A stretch of 29,618 bases of DNA from CAYZXU01 sp964482535 (GTDB lineage Bacteria > Desulfobacterota > Desulfobacteria > Desulfobacterales > BuS5). A program made the position numbers and the translations under genes. Location: the NCBI GenBank assembly GCA_964482535.1, contig CAYZXU010000020.1, positions 1-29,618 on the forward strand. Direction: 5' to 3'. The notes below the pieces were generated by a model. It was not told the DNA's origin and did not search any database. It worked only from the letters and a program-made list of their open reading frames with translations. Positions within the stretch are counted from its first letter, which is position 1, and the number at the start of each line of letters is the position of its first letter. Of the stretch, positions 1 to 7,176 are shown one piece after another.

Positions 1-224
1 CCTCCGGTCAGAATAATTATTGGACTGCCGACTTCAGCTACCTGATCGAGAAAACGGAGAGACTTTTTTGTGTCAAGTTCACCCGTAAAAGGACCCATTG
101 ATGCTGATGCACGGCAGTGTTTACATGTGAGATTGCAATTTCTTGTGGTTTCCCATGCCACAAGACGAAGGGTTGTATGATTATTATGGGCGCTACTATT
201 TTTTGTATCTTTTTTCTCCATCAT
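1..224 (-). CDS. ahbD: Radical SAM protein, N-terminal part (AhbD-like haem synthase), cut by window edge
   Basis: The reverse strand opens with ATGATG near 224 and reads without a stop to the window edge, giving about 74 residues. The segment RLVAWETTRNCNLTCKHCRA contains the CxxxCxxC motif that binds the radical SAM 4Fe-4S cluster. It is followed by a segment ending ILTGG, the usual glycine-rich strand that contacts SAM. The wording around the cluster resembles AhbD, which converts Fe-coproporphyrin III to haem b in the siroheme-dependent pathway of sulfate reducers. Other SPASM-type enzymes such as NirJ start similarly, and the C-terminal half that would decide is outside the window. The radical SAM call is firm; the ahbD call is an inference. 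A weak GGAAAA lies upstream as a possible ribosome binding site. The gene diverges from the cobalamin riboswitch. Confidence 0.62.
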   Translation of the reverse strand, partial: MMEKKDTKNSSAHNNHTTLRLVAWETTRNCNLTCKHCRASASMGPFTGELDTKKSLRFLDQVAEVGSPIIILTG

Positions 225-424
225 TTTATATTTTTTCCAATTTTTTTATTCTTAATTTGTTTATATAAGGTATGATGCCCTTGCAACGCACCTGTTTTAG
301 TCCAATTTTTTCATGAGTTCTATATAAAATGCAAGTATTTTTTAAGATGCCATGCTTCTACTGTTTTGTTTTTTGATAAAAAACATGTTGACATTAGATA
401 ACAGGTTAATTATAAAAAAAAACA

Positions 425-586
425 ATACAGGTACTCAGGAATTTGAGTTTGAAAGGGAACTCCGTTAAAATCGGAGACGAGCCCGTCGCTGTGATCGGGG
501 ACGATTGCCGCATTATGCCACTGTTATTTTATAATGGGAAGGCGCGGTTAGTAGGATGATCCGAAAGTCAGAATACCTGCCTGTAG
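425..586 (+). promoter_or_regulatory. Cobalamin (B12) riboswitch aptamer
   Basis: The aptamer core is seen directly: the block GCCACTG at about 517-523, then GGGAAGGCGC at 536-545, then GTAGGATGATCCGAAAGTC at 551-569 and ACCTGCC at 575-581. The outer P1 helix is formed by ACAGGTA (from 427) and TACCTGcCTGT (ending at 584). These are the conserved elements of the adenosylcobalamin-type class. It is oriented plus. A terminator hairpin follows at 650-686, so control is probably by premature termination. No B12 transport or synthesis gene follows on the plus strand, which makes it an orphan in this assembly. Confidence 0.93.
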
Positions 587-649
587 TTATGAGCAACCCT
601 TCGAGGAAAAAGGGGCTGTGCGTGATCTTAAAGGATAAAAAAGGGATAT

Positions 650-686
650 CCCGGATCGAATATAATTTCGATGCGGGTTTTTTTTT
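650..686 (+). terminator. Rho-independent terminator of the riboswitch expression platform
   Basis: CCCG-G-ATCGAA (650-660) pairs with TTCGAT-G-CGGG (667-677), with one G/G mismatch, and is followed at once by nine T residues. It lies about 65 bases after the aptamer, the expected position of a riboswitch-controlled terminator. I did not resolve the competing antiterminator helix. Confidence 0.75.
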
Positions 687-705
687 GCCATAAAATGCCC
701 CATGG

Positions 706-804
706 GGGATGCTGGTAACAACCGTTATATTTCAACAGATTATAAATTCTAATCTCCCACCATTTTGGAATTTATATGGTTTTTACCTTGTTTTTGGCAT
801 CCCT
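706..804. repeat. Nested imperfect inverted repeat (possible MITE/REP-like remnant)
   Basis: GGGATGC (706-712) is complementary to GCATCCC (798-804), and inside them ATAAATTC (742-749) is complementary to GAATTTAT (768-775), so the arms nest around a centre near 755-758. A separate perfect hairpin, CTCAACC-ATGAT-GGTTGAG, starts at about 803 and ends at 821. CCCCATGGGG sits just before at 698-707. This fills the gap between the riboswitch terminator and the thiN end. I see no recognised gene in it. Whether it is a dispersed repeat cannot be told from one copy. Confidence 0.35.
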
Positions 805-916
805 CAACCATGATGGTTGAGCAGTATTGTGCCAGCAATTTCTGCCCAGCTTCTCCAGAGACCGAATAAGTCGTATCCGTTACTCCCAAAGCGGATATGC
901 AATGCCACGAGTCTCT

Positions 917-1609
917 TTATCGAGGAAGCCGTGTCCTCTTGTGATTTTCTTTCACATTGGACACGGCTTTATCTTTTTCTATTACGCAGAGTAACAAGCC
1001 TTTCTTCATTGCAATAGTTGCTGTTTTTCCCAAAAACAGGTTGCTGACTCCGCGTGTGCATCCCAGGTTAAGCATTTCGTTTTTTAAAGGATATTTAAGC
1101 CCTGATAATGTTACACCATAGACGTTTCCTCCTAAAGGCATAAGGGATAAAAGGTCTCCTTTTTCACTGTGAATTGTATGGGCTGTGCCCCCACGCAGCA
1201 GTATTATTTCACAATCTGCATCTAAAATACGAACAGTAGCAGCATTCAGGTCAGGTTTACAAAGAAGAAAAATATTTGCGAGTGTCATATCCCACCTTTT
1301 CCCAAGCCCTCCCAGTATAATAATTTCATCTGCTCCGCGTTCTATGGACACAATTAAAGCAAGTTCAAGATCTGTTTGATCCTTGTGCCTGGGAAAAATT
1401 AAAAATTCAGTCCCTCTTTTTTTAAATATTTGCAATTTGTCATTGTCTATGGAATCCATATCGCCTATAATTATATCAGGTTGTATTCCCAGCGATATAC
1501 AGTGCCTTGTCCCTCCATTAACTGCAATGATTAACTCATGTTTGTTTATTGCTGACTGAATATATCGGGAAGACTTAAAAACGCCATTTGCAAATATAAC
1601 TGTGCGCAT
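917..1609 (-). CDS. thiN: Thiamine pyrophosphokinase
   Basis: This cytoplasmic enzyme transfers pyrophosphate from ATP to thiamine to give thiamine diphosphate. The 230-residue product has the family signatures in order: an N-terminal strand ending in AVNGGT (about 29-34), GDMDSI with the metal-binding aspartates D50 and D52, KDQTDLELAL with D77 and D80, GGLGKRWDMTLANI, and a C-terminal beta region with RGVSN. The length is normal apart from a tail of about 15 polar residues encoded across a strong hairpin (928-967). The tail could be a recent extension caused by insertion of that hairpin or by loss of an earlier stop. It has no thi-operon neighbours and no TPP riboswitch is seen. The start ATG lies in AT-rich DNA with no clear Shine-Dalgarno. 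The function is secure from motifs. Confidence 0.93.
   Translation of the reverse strand: MRTVIFANGVFKSSRYIQSAINKHELIIAVNGGTRHCISLGIQPDIIIGDMDSIDNDKLQIFKKRGTEFLIFPRHKDQTDLELALIVSIERGADEIIILGGLGKRWDMTLANIFLLCKPDLNAATVRILDADCEIILLRGGTAHTIHSEKGDLLSLMPLGGNVYGVTLSGLKYPLKNEMLNLGCTRGVSNLFLGKTATIAMKKGLLLCVIEKDKAVSNVKENHKRTRLPR
928..977 (+). terminator. Strong hairpin, probable plus-strand terminator inside the thiN 3' end
   Basis: GCCGTGTCC (928-936) is perfectly complementary to GGACACGGC (959-967), and the loop contains a further TGTGA/TCACA pairing. On the plus strand it is followed by TTTATCTTTTTC; on the minus strand the bases after it are not T-rich. The polarity therefore suits a transcript coming from the riboswitch side, not thiN. 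It overlaps the last codons of thiN. Confidence 0.5.
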
Positions 1610-1712
1610 GAGAACCTTGTTTAAAATTAAGAATTAAAAATTAATTCTTATCATCTTAGTTTTTACAGGGTCAATAAACTTATACTGATTCTGCCAAAGA
1701 CAGATAAAAAAT

Positions 1713-2906
1713 ATGTATGAAAAATTTTACCATTTAAAAGAAAAACCTTTTAATATTGTGCCCAACCCTTCCTATCTTTATCTTAGTGAAAAGCATAATA
1801 AGGCATTAACCTATCTTGAATATGGGTTAACCGAGGGAACTGGCTTTATCCTTCTTACCGGAGAAATCGGAACAGGAAAAACCACGCTCATAAGGCACAT
1901 TCTTAACCAGATTGAATCCGATATTGAAGCAGCAGTAGTTTTTAATACCAATATTACTTCTGATGAATTTTTGGCTCTGATATTAAAAGAGTTTGAGCTT
2001 GCGCCTGAAAAAAACAAGGCAGATGCCCTGGAATCGCTTTACAGGTTCCTCATAAACAGGTTCGCTCATGGAAAAAGAATTTTGCTTATTATTGATGAGG
2101 CTCAGAATCTTTCCGAAGATGTGCTTGAAGAGGTAAGGATGCTCTCTAATCTGCAGAGTGATGACCGGATACTTTTACAGATTATGCTTGTTGGTCAGCC
2201 TGAACTTAAGGCAAAATTAAAAAGCCCGAACCTTGCCCAGCTTGCCCAGCGAATAATAGCAAACTATCATTTGTCTCCATTAACCAGAGACGAAACAGGA
2301 TTATATATTACCTACAGGTTAAAAAAAGCGGAGGGGGATCCGGATCTCTTTGATCCTGATGCCGTGGATATAATTTATGAAGTTTCAGGAGGCACTCCAA
2401 GAATTATAAATTTGATTTGCGATGCAGCCCTTGTATATGGGTTTGCTGATGAAATTGATATTATAAGCGCTGAAATCGTTAAACAGGTGGTGCAGGATAA
2501 TGGACAAATAGGTTTTTCTCTTGAACGTCAGGTATCCAAAGAGATGACTGCCGACGAAGGCAAAGAGACTGAGAATCAGATTCTGCATCGGCTGCATGCT
2601 CTGGAAGGGGATATACTTGAGCTTAAAATTCAGGTAAATCATAAGGTCGGAGAACTTGAGCAAAGAGCAGATGGTTTTAAAGATGAACTTGTAGGGAATC
2701 TTAAAAAACTTCTTTTTATTGAGCGCAGGCGAAGCGATAAACTTTTACAAAAATATTCATTTCTCAAAGAAAAATTTGTTTTTTTAAAAAAGAATAATCA
2801 TGGTTATGATGTGGAAAAGAAAAAAAAATCGATTTCGCTTGAGAGCCATGGAAAAAATAATGATAAAAAAGGCCTGCTGAAAAATTTATTCAGCAAATAT
2901 TTATAA
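1713..2906 (+). CDS. GspA/ExeA-type AAA ATPase, XrtA-associated ATPase-like, with coiled-coil tail
   Basis: The first roughly 265 residues form a P-loop AAA ATPase. It begins MYEKFYHLKEKPFNIVPNP, the typical ExeA/GspA opening. The Walker A motif is GEIGTGKTT (50-58, K56) and the Walker B motif is LLIIDEAQN with D128 and E129. A sensor-like region LVGQPEL and a late SGGTPRIINLICD motif follow. This pattern is closest to the ATPases tied to XrtA/PEP-CTERM exopolysaccharide loci and to ExeA of type II secretion. Residues after about 285 are charged and heptad-like, predicting a coiled coil, and the C-terminus is rich in lysine. There is no peptidoglycan-binding domain and no transmembrane segment. 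No exosortase, polysaccharide or secretin genes are in the window, so the partner is unknown. It is followed after 28 bases by the acidic protein at 2935, probably co-transcribed. Confidence 0.8.
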   Translation: MYEKFYHLKEKPFNIVPNPSYLYLSEKHNKALTYLEYGLTEGTGFILLTGEIGTGKTTLIRHILNQIESDIEAAVVFNTNITSDEFLALILKEFELAPEKNKADALESLYRFLINRFAHGKRILLIIDEAQNLSEDVLEEVRMLSNLQSDDRILLQIMLVGQPELKAKLKSPNLAQLAQRIIANYHLSPLTRDETGLYITYRLKKAEGDPDLFDPDAVDIIYEVSGGTPRIINLICDAALVYGFADEIDIISAEIVKQVVQDNGQIGFSLERQVSKEMTADEGKETENQILHRLHALEGDILELKIQVNHKVGELEQRADGFKDELVGNLKKLLFIERRRSDKLLQKYSFLKEKFVFLKKNNHGYDVEKKKKSISLESHGKNNDKKGLLKNLFSKYL

Positions 2907-2934
2907 AATTAATCAAAAGACGAGAGGTTTTAAT

Positions 2935-3378
2935 ATGTTTAGCAATCAGGATGAATATAAAGATATGTGTAATCTGCTTGAAGAGTGGACCAGTGATTCC
3001 CTGTATATTAAAAAGGCTTTTATTAAATTCAAAGATAATCTTTTAAAAAAAGATAATATAACTGTTAACTTTATATCCCGTCCGGGCATCACTTACTCCC
3101 TTAGAGCCACCGTGAAAGAAAACCCCCAAACAGACAAACCCTTGTTTGTAATGGTGGATATAATAGATGATGATCCTGAAAACAGGTGGCTGTCAGTCTG
3201 CTTTTATGGAGAAATGATTACCGACCCCGATGATAATGGTGATTTTGTACCCGAAGGCCTGCTTGGCGAGGATGCCTGCTGCTTTGACCTTGAAGAAGAA
3301 GACAACTCTGTTTTAGAGTATATTCAGCAGCGTATTGATGAGGCTTACACATATATGGCGCCGAAAAAAGATCATTAA
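2935..3378 (+). CDS. Acidic conserved hypothetical protein
   Basis: I do not recognise this 147-residue protein. It has no signal peptide or membrane segment, so it is probably cytoplasmic. The central part alternates strands (NITVNFISR, YSLRATV, LFVMVDIIDDD, WLSVCFYGEMI), suggesting a small alpha/beta fold. The second half is strongly acidic, with a DACCFDLEEEDNS stretch and a C-terminal helix (VLEYIQQRIDEAYTYM). GAGAGG sits before the ATG as a plausible ribosome binding site. It follows the ATPase gene after 28 bases on the same strand and precedes a terminator at 3535, so the two are likely one operon. It has a balanced reading frame, with codon use like its neighbours. Function is unknown. 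Confidence 0.8.
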   Translation: MFSNQDEYKDMCNLLEEWTSDSLYIKKAFIKFKDNLLKKDNITVNFISRPGITYSLRATVKENPQTDKPLFVMVDIIDDDPENRWLSVCFYGEMITDPDDNGDFVPEGLLGEDACCFDLEEEDNSVLEYIQQRIDEAYTYMAPKKDH

Positions 3379-3384
3379 AAGCAT

Positions 3385-3526
3385 GAGCCGATTTCAAAAC
3401 GCCCCCTTTCGCCCGATCTCTGCGTCAGGAAAAAATTTTAATCCTCGAAATACTCAATGTATTCCTGTGGTTAAAATTTTCGCCTTTCTTGACCTCGAAC
3501 GAAATTGAACATTTTGGAATCGGCTC
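3385..3526. repeat. MITE-like palindromic element, 142 bp
   Basis: The element starts GAGCCGATTTCAAAACG and ends with the reverse complement of GAGCCGATTCCAAAATG. Its centre is also palindromic: AAAATTTTAATC pairs with GGTTAAAATTTT around an AATACTCAATGTATT loop. The whole unit folds as one long imperfect hairpin and has no reading frame. A related half-copy occurs at 11631-11702, sharing the GAGCC-ATTT-AAAACGCC start and the GATCTxTGCGTCAGG block. This shows it is a dispersed family in this genome. Confidence 0.7.
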
Positions 3527-3534
3527 AGCATTAA

Positions 3535-3566
3535 AAAGGGAGAGCTTTTAGCTCTCCCTTTTGTTT
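3535..3566. terminator. Bidirectional rho-independent terminator
   Basis: AAAGGGAGAGC (3535-3545) and GCTCTCCCTTT (3551-3561) form a perfect 11-bp stem with a five-base loop, flanked by A-rich sequence on the left and TGTTTT on the right. It lies between the converging gene at 2935 and sat, and can end transcription from both sides. Confidence 0.85.
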
Positions 3567-3593
3567 TAAAAAATAATTTTACTGGTTTTAATT

Positions 3594-4865
3594 TTACTGA
3601 CCTGTTGCTGCTGCGTGAGTCTTAATCTCAACTTTTTCAGTAAGTCCTGCATAGTACTCACGAAGAATTTCAAGAACCTCTTCTCTTCCAAAATGATCCG
3701 GAATCGTAGTTCCTTCGGAAAGCCCTTTTCTGAGCATTGTGCCTGAAAGAAGAACTCTGTCTTCTTTGCCGTGGGGGCAGGTTCTCAGGGAAGCCATGCC
3801 GTCACATTTGTAGCAATAGAATGTCCAGTCAATCTTTAAGGGGACGCAAAGAAGTTGTTTGCCAGGATCTGAAGATGTAGGAATTTTATCAAATATTGTC
3901 TGAGCTTCAAACATTCCGTAAAAATCACCAACGCCTGCATGGTCACGACCTATTATCATGCGTGAGCATCCATAGTTCTGGCGAAAAGTAGCATGCAGAA
4001 GGGCTTCTCTGGGTCCTGCATAACGCATGTCAAGAGGATATCCGCCCTGCACAACATTATCTTCAACAAAGTAATTTTTAACAAGAGAGTCAATGCATTT
4101 TACACGAACTTCTGCAGGAATATCACCTGGTTTGAGATTTCCGACCAGAGAGTGAATAAATACACCGTCGCAAACCTCTACAGCAATTTTGCAAAGATAT
4201 TCATGGGATCTGTGCATGGGATTTCTAAGCTGAAGAGCTGCAATTTCAGACCAGCCCTTATCCTCAAAAATCTTGCGGGATTCTTCAGGTCTCATATAAA
4301 CTCCGGGGTATTTAACAGGATATTCGCCTTCACTCAAGACCTTTACAGGACCGGCAAGGTTAACATCTTTCTGACCCATTACCATCTGAACGCCAGGATG
4401 ATCGTCTTTTGCAATTTTCCAGAATTCTTCAGCAGTCGGCGTGCCTTCTCCCATGTACACTTTTTCGCACTCGTATTTTTTATCTGCGTCAGTCATCTCA
4501 TATTTTTCAGTGACTGTCATGGTGGCCATTACTTCGCCGCTCTCCGTAACAAGGGCTATCTCAGCACCCTCGTTGATGCCGTCAGCATCTGCTTTATCGG
4601 CTGAAAGTGTAACAGGGATGGGCCAGAAAGTATCGTCTGAGAGCAAAAAGTTGTCACATACACCTTTCCAGTCTGCCTTTGTCATAAAAGAAGTTAATGG
4701 GCTGAAACCACCTGTGCCCATCATGATAAGATCTCCTTCTTCTCTTGGAGATATTGTTATTTTGGTCAGTCCTTCTGCTTTTTTCTTCTCAGCTTCCAGC
4801 TCTGCTCCTTCAAGCAGGCAGCATGTAAGCCCTTTTCCGCCATGAGGTGCAACTAATTTTGTCAT
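3594..4865 (-). CDS. sat: Sulfate adenylyltransferase (ATP sulfurylase)
   Basis: It makes adenosine 5'-phosphosulfate from sulfate and ATP, the activation step of dissimilatory sulfate reduction in the cytoplasm. The 423-residue protein is the single-domain Sat type, without a fused APS kinase. Active-site motifs are visible: QLRNPMHRSH at 212-221 (Q212, R214, N215, H218, H221) and GRDHAG at 306-311. A cysteine/histidine cluster at 351-365 (CYKC, then TCPH) matches the zinc site of bacterial and archaeal homologues. The start is decided by AGAAGGAG about nine bases upstream of ATG. The gene stands alone between a bidirectional terminator and a roughly 285-base upstream gap. That gap holds a minus-strand TATAAT at 4933-4938, without a well-spaced -35 box. 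No aprAB or dsr genes are in the window. Confidence 0.96.
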   Translation of the reverse strand: MTKLVAPHGGKGLTCCLLEGAELEAEKKKAEGLTKITISPREEGDLIMMGTGGFSPLTSFMTKADWKGVCDNFLLSDDTFWPIPVTLSADKADADGINEGAEIALVTESGEVMATMTVTEKYEMTDADKKYECEKVYMGEGTPTAEEFWKIAKDDHPGVQMVMGQKDVNLAGPVKVLSEGEYPVKYPGVYMRPEESRKIFEDKGWSEIAALQLRNPMHRSHEYLCKIAVEVCDGVFIHSLVGNLKPGDIPAEVRVKCIDSLVKNYFVEDNVVQGGYPLDMRYAGPREALLHATFRQNYGCSRMIIGRDHAGVGDFYGMFEAQTIFDKIPTSSDPGKQLLCVPLKIDWTFYCYKCDGMASLRTCPHGKEDRVLLSGTMLRKGLSEGTTIPDHFGREEVLEILREYYAGLTEKVEIKTHAAATGQ

Positions 4866-5150
4866 GTGCTATTCTCCTTCTAATGGTGTTATCAATGTTA
4901 AAAAATAAAAACGCTTGTGTGTAAATTCGAAAATTATACTGTATGTTTTATGCCAAGCGGCAAGGCTTTAATTTTTAATAATATCACGCTATTATAAAGC
5001 CCGATTAAATTGTAAAATTTTCTAAGTTGTTTAATAAGTATAAGAGTATTTGTCAAGCTTAATTAGTGCCGGAACGAAAACTATCTATCATGTTGATAAA
5101 ATGATTATTTTTAGTTTTTTTTCTAAACGAGGATTTAGAGCGGTTAGCCT

Positions 5151-6080
5151 TTACGGAACAAGCCAGACAGCACAATCCTTTGCATTGTTAAGAACATATC
5201 TCGACACACTGCCCATAAAGAAAGACCTGTTAATGCCTCTTCTGCCTATGACCAATGTGTTGAAATCACCCTCTGCCGCTTCTTTAATAATAATTTTACC
5301 GATGTTTAATTTGCTTTTAACTTCCTTTATTTTTATTTGGCTTTCCCTAAGACCTGCATCTTTAAATTTGTTTGCTGCATGGGCATAAAAACTGTCAATA
5401 CATTCTTTATCCCCACTATAAATCAGATTGCTGATATCTTCATCTTTTTTGTCAAATTCTATGGAACAATAATCCCTGAGTCTTGGGGTAATGTGCAGCA
5501 AAGTTATATTGCTGTCAGGATTATCTCCCATCATAAAGCTAACATGATCAACAGTGCGCAAAGCGCTTTCAGAGCCGTCTATTGCAAGCAGAATTTTGGA
5601 AGGTTTTACCTCTCCTGCCACTGACCAGACAGGGATTGTTCCGGTATGCTCAAGCACACTGTTTGTAGTGCTTCCAATAAAGGTTTCAGCCAAACGGGAG
5701 AGCCCCCTTTTGCCCAGAACAATAGCGTCAAACAGCGACTCGTTGCCATAATCCAAAATACTTTTTGCAATACCCATTGTTTGCTGCTTACTGACTGTCT
5801 TGATACGGTTTTCATCTACTCCCAAACCTATCATCTTGTTTTTTGACTCATATAATAACCCGTCTGAGTTTTCCTGATTTTTTTGTGTAACTCTCTTTAA
5901 TGCTGCCTTGGCCTGTGGGGTTTTTTTTGCGTCTTCCAGAATAAAATCCGAGATTTTCGGCTGAATATTTATCAGTGTGCAATGGAGACTTTTTACAATT
6001 AATCTCATTTCTGCAACATATTCCATCGCTTTTCTTGAGCAAAAAGATCCATCAATGGCTATTAAGATCGATTTTTCCAA
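5151..6080 (-). CDS. Universal stress protein, tandem UspA domains
   Basis: The 309-residue product holds two UspA domains. Domain 1 (about 1-155) begins SILIAIDGS and ends with GKRGLSRLAETFIGSTTNS; domain 2 (about 160-309) begins KILLAIDGSE and ends with GRRGINRSFFMGSVS. Both carry the G2xG9xG(S/T) ATP-binding loop, so both probably bind nucleotide. No membrane segment is present. The start is a TTG: AAAGGAGG lies seven bases upstream, and the only nearby ATG is out of frame. It follows the HD-GYP regulator gene after 67 bases on the same strand and may be co-transcribed with it, which would link it to that signalling output. The exact physiological role of Usp proteins cannot be read from sequence. 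Confidence 0.9.
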   Translation of the reverse strand: MEKSILIAIDGSFCSRKAMEYVAEMRLIVKSLHCTLINIQPKISDFILEDAKKTPQAKAALKRVTQKNQENSDGLLYESKNKMIGLGVDENRIKTVSKQQTMGIAKSILDYGNESLFDAIVLGKRGLSRLAETFIGSTTNSVLEHTGTIPVWSVAGEVKPSKILLAIDGSESALRTVDHVSFMMGDNPDSNITLLHITPRLRDYCSIEFDKKDEDISNLIYSGDKECIDSFYAHAANKFKDAGLRESQIKIKEVKSKLNIGKIIIKEAAEGDFNTLVIGRRGINRSFFMGSVSRYVLNNAKDCAVWLVP

Positions 6081-6147
6081 AGCATATCCTCCTTTCTCAC
6101 AAATTTTATTTTATTCAGGGTTGATGCAATCAACAGATATAGACCAT

Positions 6148-7176
6148 TTAACTGGTTGAATAAATGGTAAATGAGTATTTTTTTTCTCTAAAAAGCTTAA
6201 TGCATATGTCCACTGCTTCAGGATCATAGAGTAGCCCCTTGTTTTTGGATATTTCACCCAGGGCGACATCAATGCCGAACCCTGGTCTGTATGGACGGTG
6301 AGAAGCCATTGTTTCAACCACATCGGCGATACTCAAAATTTTTGTTTCTAAAAGGATGTTTTTATCTGAAAGTCCTTGTGGATATCCGGAGCCATCAAGC
6401 CTCTCATGATGTTGATAAACAAAATCGGCAATCCTCCAGGGAAATTCTATTCTTTTCAAAATATCATAGCCGACCTTTGGATGGTTTTTGATCAGGCTGA
6501 ACTCTATGTCAGTTAATCGTGCCGGCTTGCTTAGAATCTCTGCAGGTATAGAAAGCTTGCCAATATCATGAACCATTCCAGCGAGGTAAATCCCAGTAAC
6601 GCTGTTTTTGGAAAGCCCCATTTCTTTGGCTATGGCAAGAGACAGATCGGCCACTCTTCTCTGATGAAACGCTGTATATGGATCTCTTATTTCAACCGTT
6701 GCCGCCATTGTATTAACAATTCCGTAAAAAGCTTTTTTTATGTTTTTAAAACTTTTTTTAAGGTCCTGCTCTGCATGGTCGCGCTCTTCGCGCACTGCCT
6801 GTTCATTTATAACCCGCTTTATTCTTAATAGTAATTCTTTGTTGCTAAAGGGTTTTTTTAAAAAATCAGTTGCCCCTTCTTCTATGATTTTTGCATAATT
6901 ATAGTCTTCTACATATCCGGTCATCACAATAATATCAGTGCCATATTTTTCTTTTACAATTTTTGTTAATTCAATTCCACTAACCCCTGGCATTTTAATA
7001 TCAGTGAGAAGTAAACTCACAGATCGTTTTTTCAAAATACTTAACGCCTCGGTGGCATTTTCAGCTACCGAGCAGATGTAACCCTCTGAGACAATTAATA
7101 TCTTAAGCAGACTTCTAATGTGTTGATCATCGTCAACAACTAAAATGTGAGTGGTTTCCGATCTCGTTTTATTCAT
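6148..7176 (-). CDS. Response regulator with HD-GYP domain (probable c-di-GMP phosphodiesterase)
   Basis: The 342-residue protein has an N-terminal receiver domain (about 8-125: acidic pocket D15/D16, phospho-acceptor D59 in LLTDIKMPG, conserved K108), a helical linker, and an HD-GYP domain (about 150-335). The latter shows H203-D204 in MVHDIGKL and HHERLDGSGYPQG at 256-268, so the GYP triad is intact. Such proteins hydrolyse cyclic di-GMP or related dinucleotides under phosphorylation control. AAAGGAG lies eight bases before the ATG. The gene diverges from the Glr-like kinase operon. Its first codons lie at the left edge of the tandem duplication, so this is the intact copy and its promoter is in the left repeat unit. 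No cognate kinase is adjacent on its own strand; the divergent kinase is a candidate. Confidence 0.92.
   Translation of the reverse strand: MNKTRSETTHILVVDDDQHIRSLLKILIVSEGYICSVAENATEALSILKKRSVSLLLTDIKMPGVSGIELTKIVKEKYGTDIIVMTGYVEDYNYAKIIEEGATDFLKKPFSNKELLLRIKRVINEQAVREERDHAEQDLKKSFKNIKKAFYGIVNTMAATVEIRDPYTAFHQRRVADLSLAIAKEMGLSKNSVTGIYLAGMVHDIGKLSIPAEILSKPARLTDIEFSLIKNHPKVGYDILKRIEFPWRIADFVYQHHERLDGSGYPQGLSDKNILLETKILSIADVVETMASHRPYRPGFGIDVALGEISKNKGLLYDPEAVDICIKLFREKKYSFTIYSTS

Noticed and set aside
589..693. 34-codon frame starting right after the B12 aptamer
   Set aside because: It runs through the terminator hairpin and T-tract, which encode its C-terminus, so it is most likely part of the expression platform; no Shine-Dalgarno.
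817..1017. Plus-strand TTG-initiated frame of 66 residues
   Set aside because: It is antisense to the thiN end and crosses the strong hairpin; no ribosome binding site or family signature.
3993..4604. Long plus-strand frame antisense to sat
   Set aside because: Shadow of the conserved sat coding sequence; no start signal.
4900..5060. TTGACA-like box (minus strand, 5051-5056) upstream of sat
   Set aside because: No -10 hexamer of good quality at 16-18 bases; the TATAAT at 4933-4938 has no matching -35, so the sat promoter is left open.
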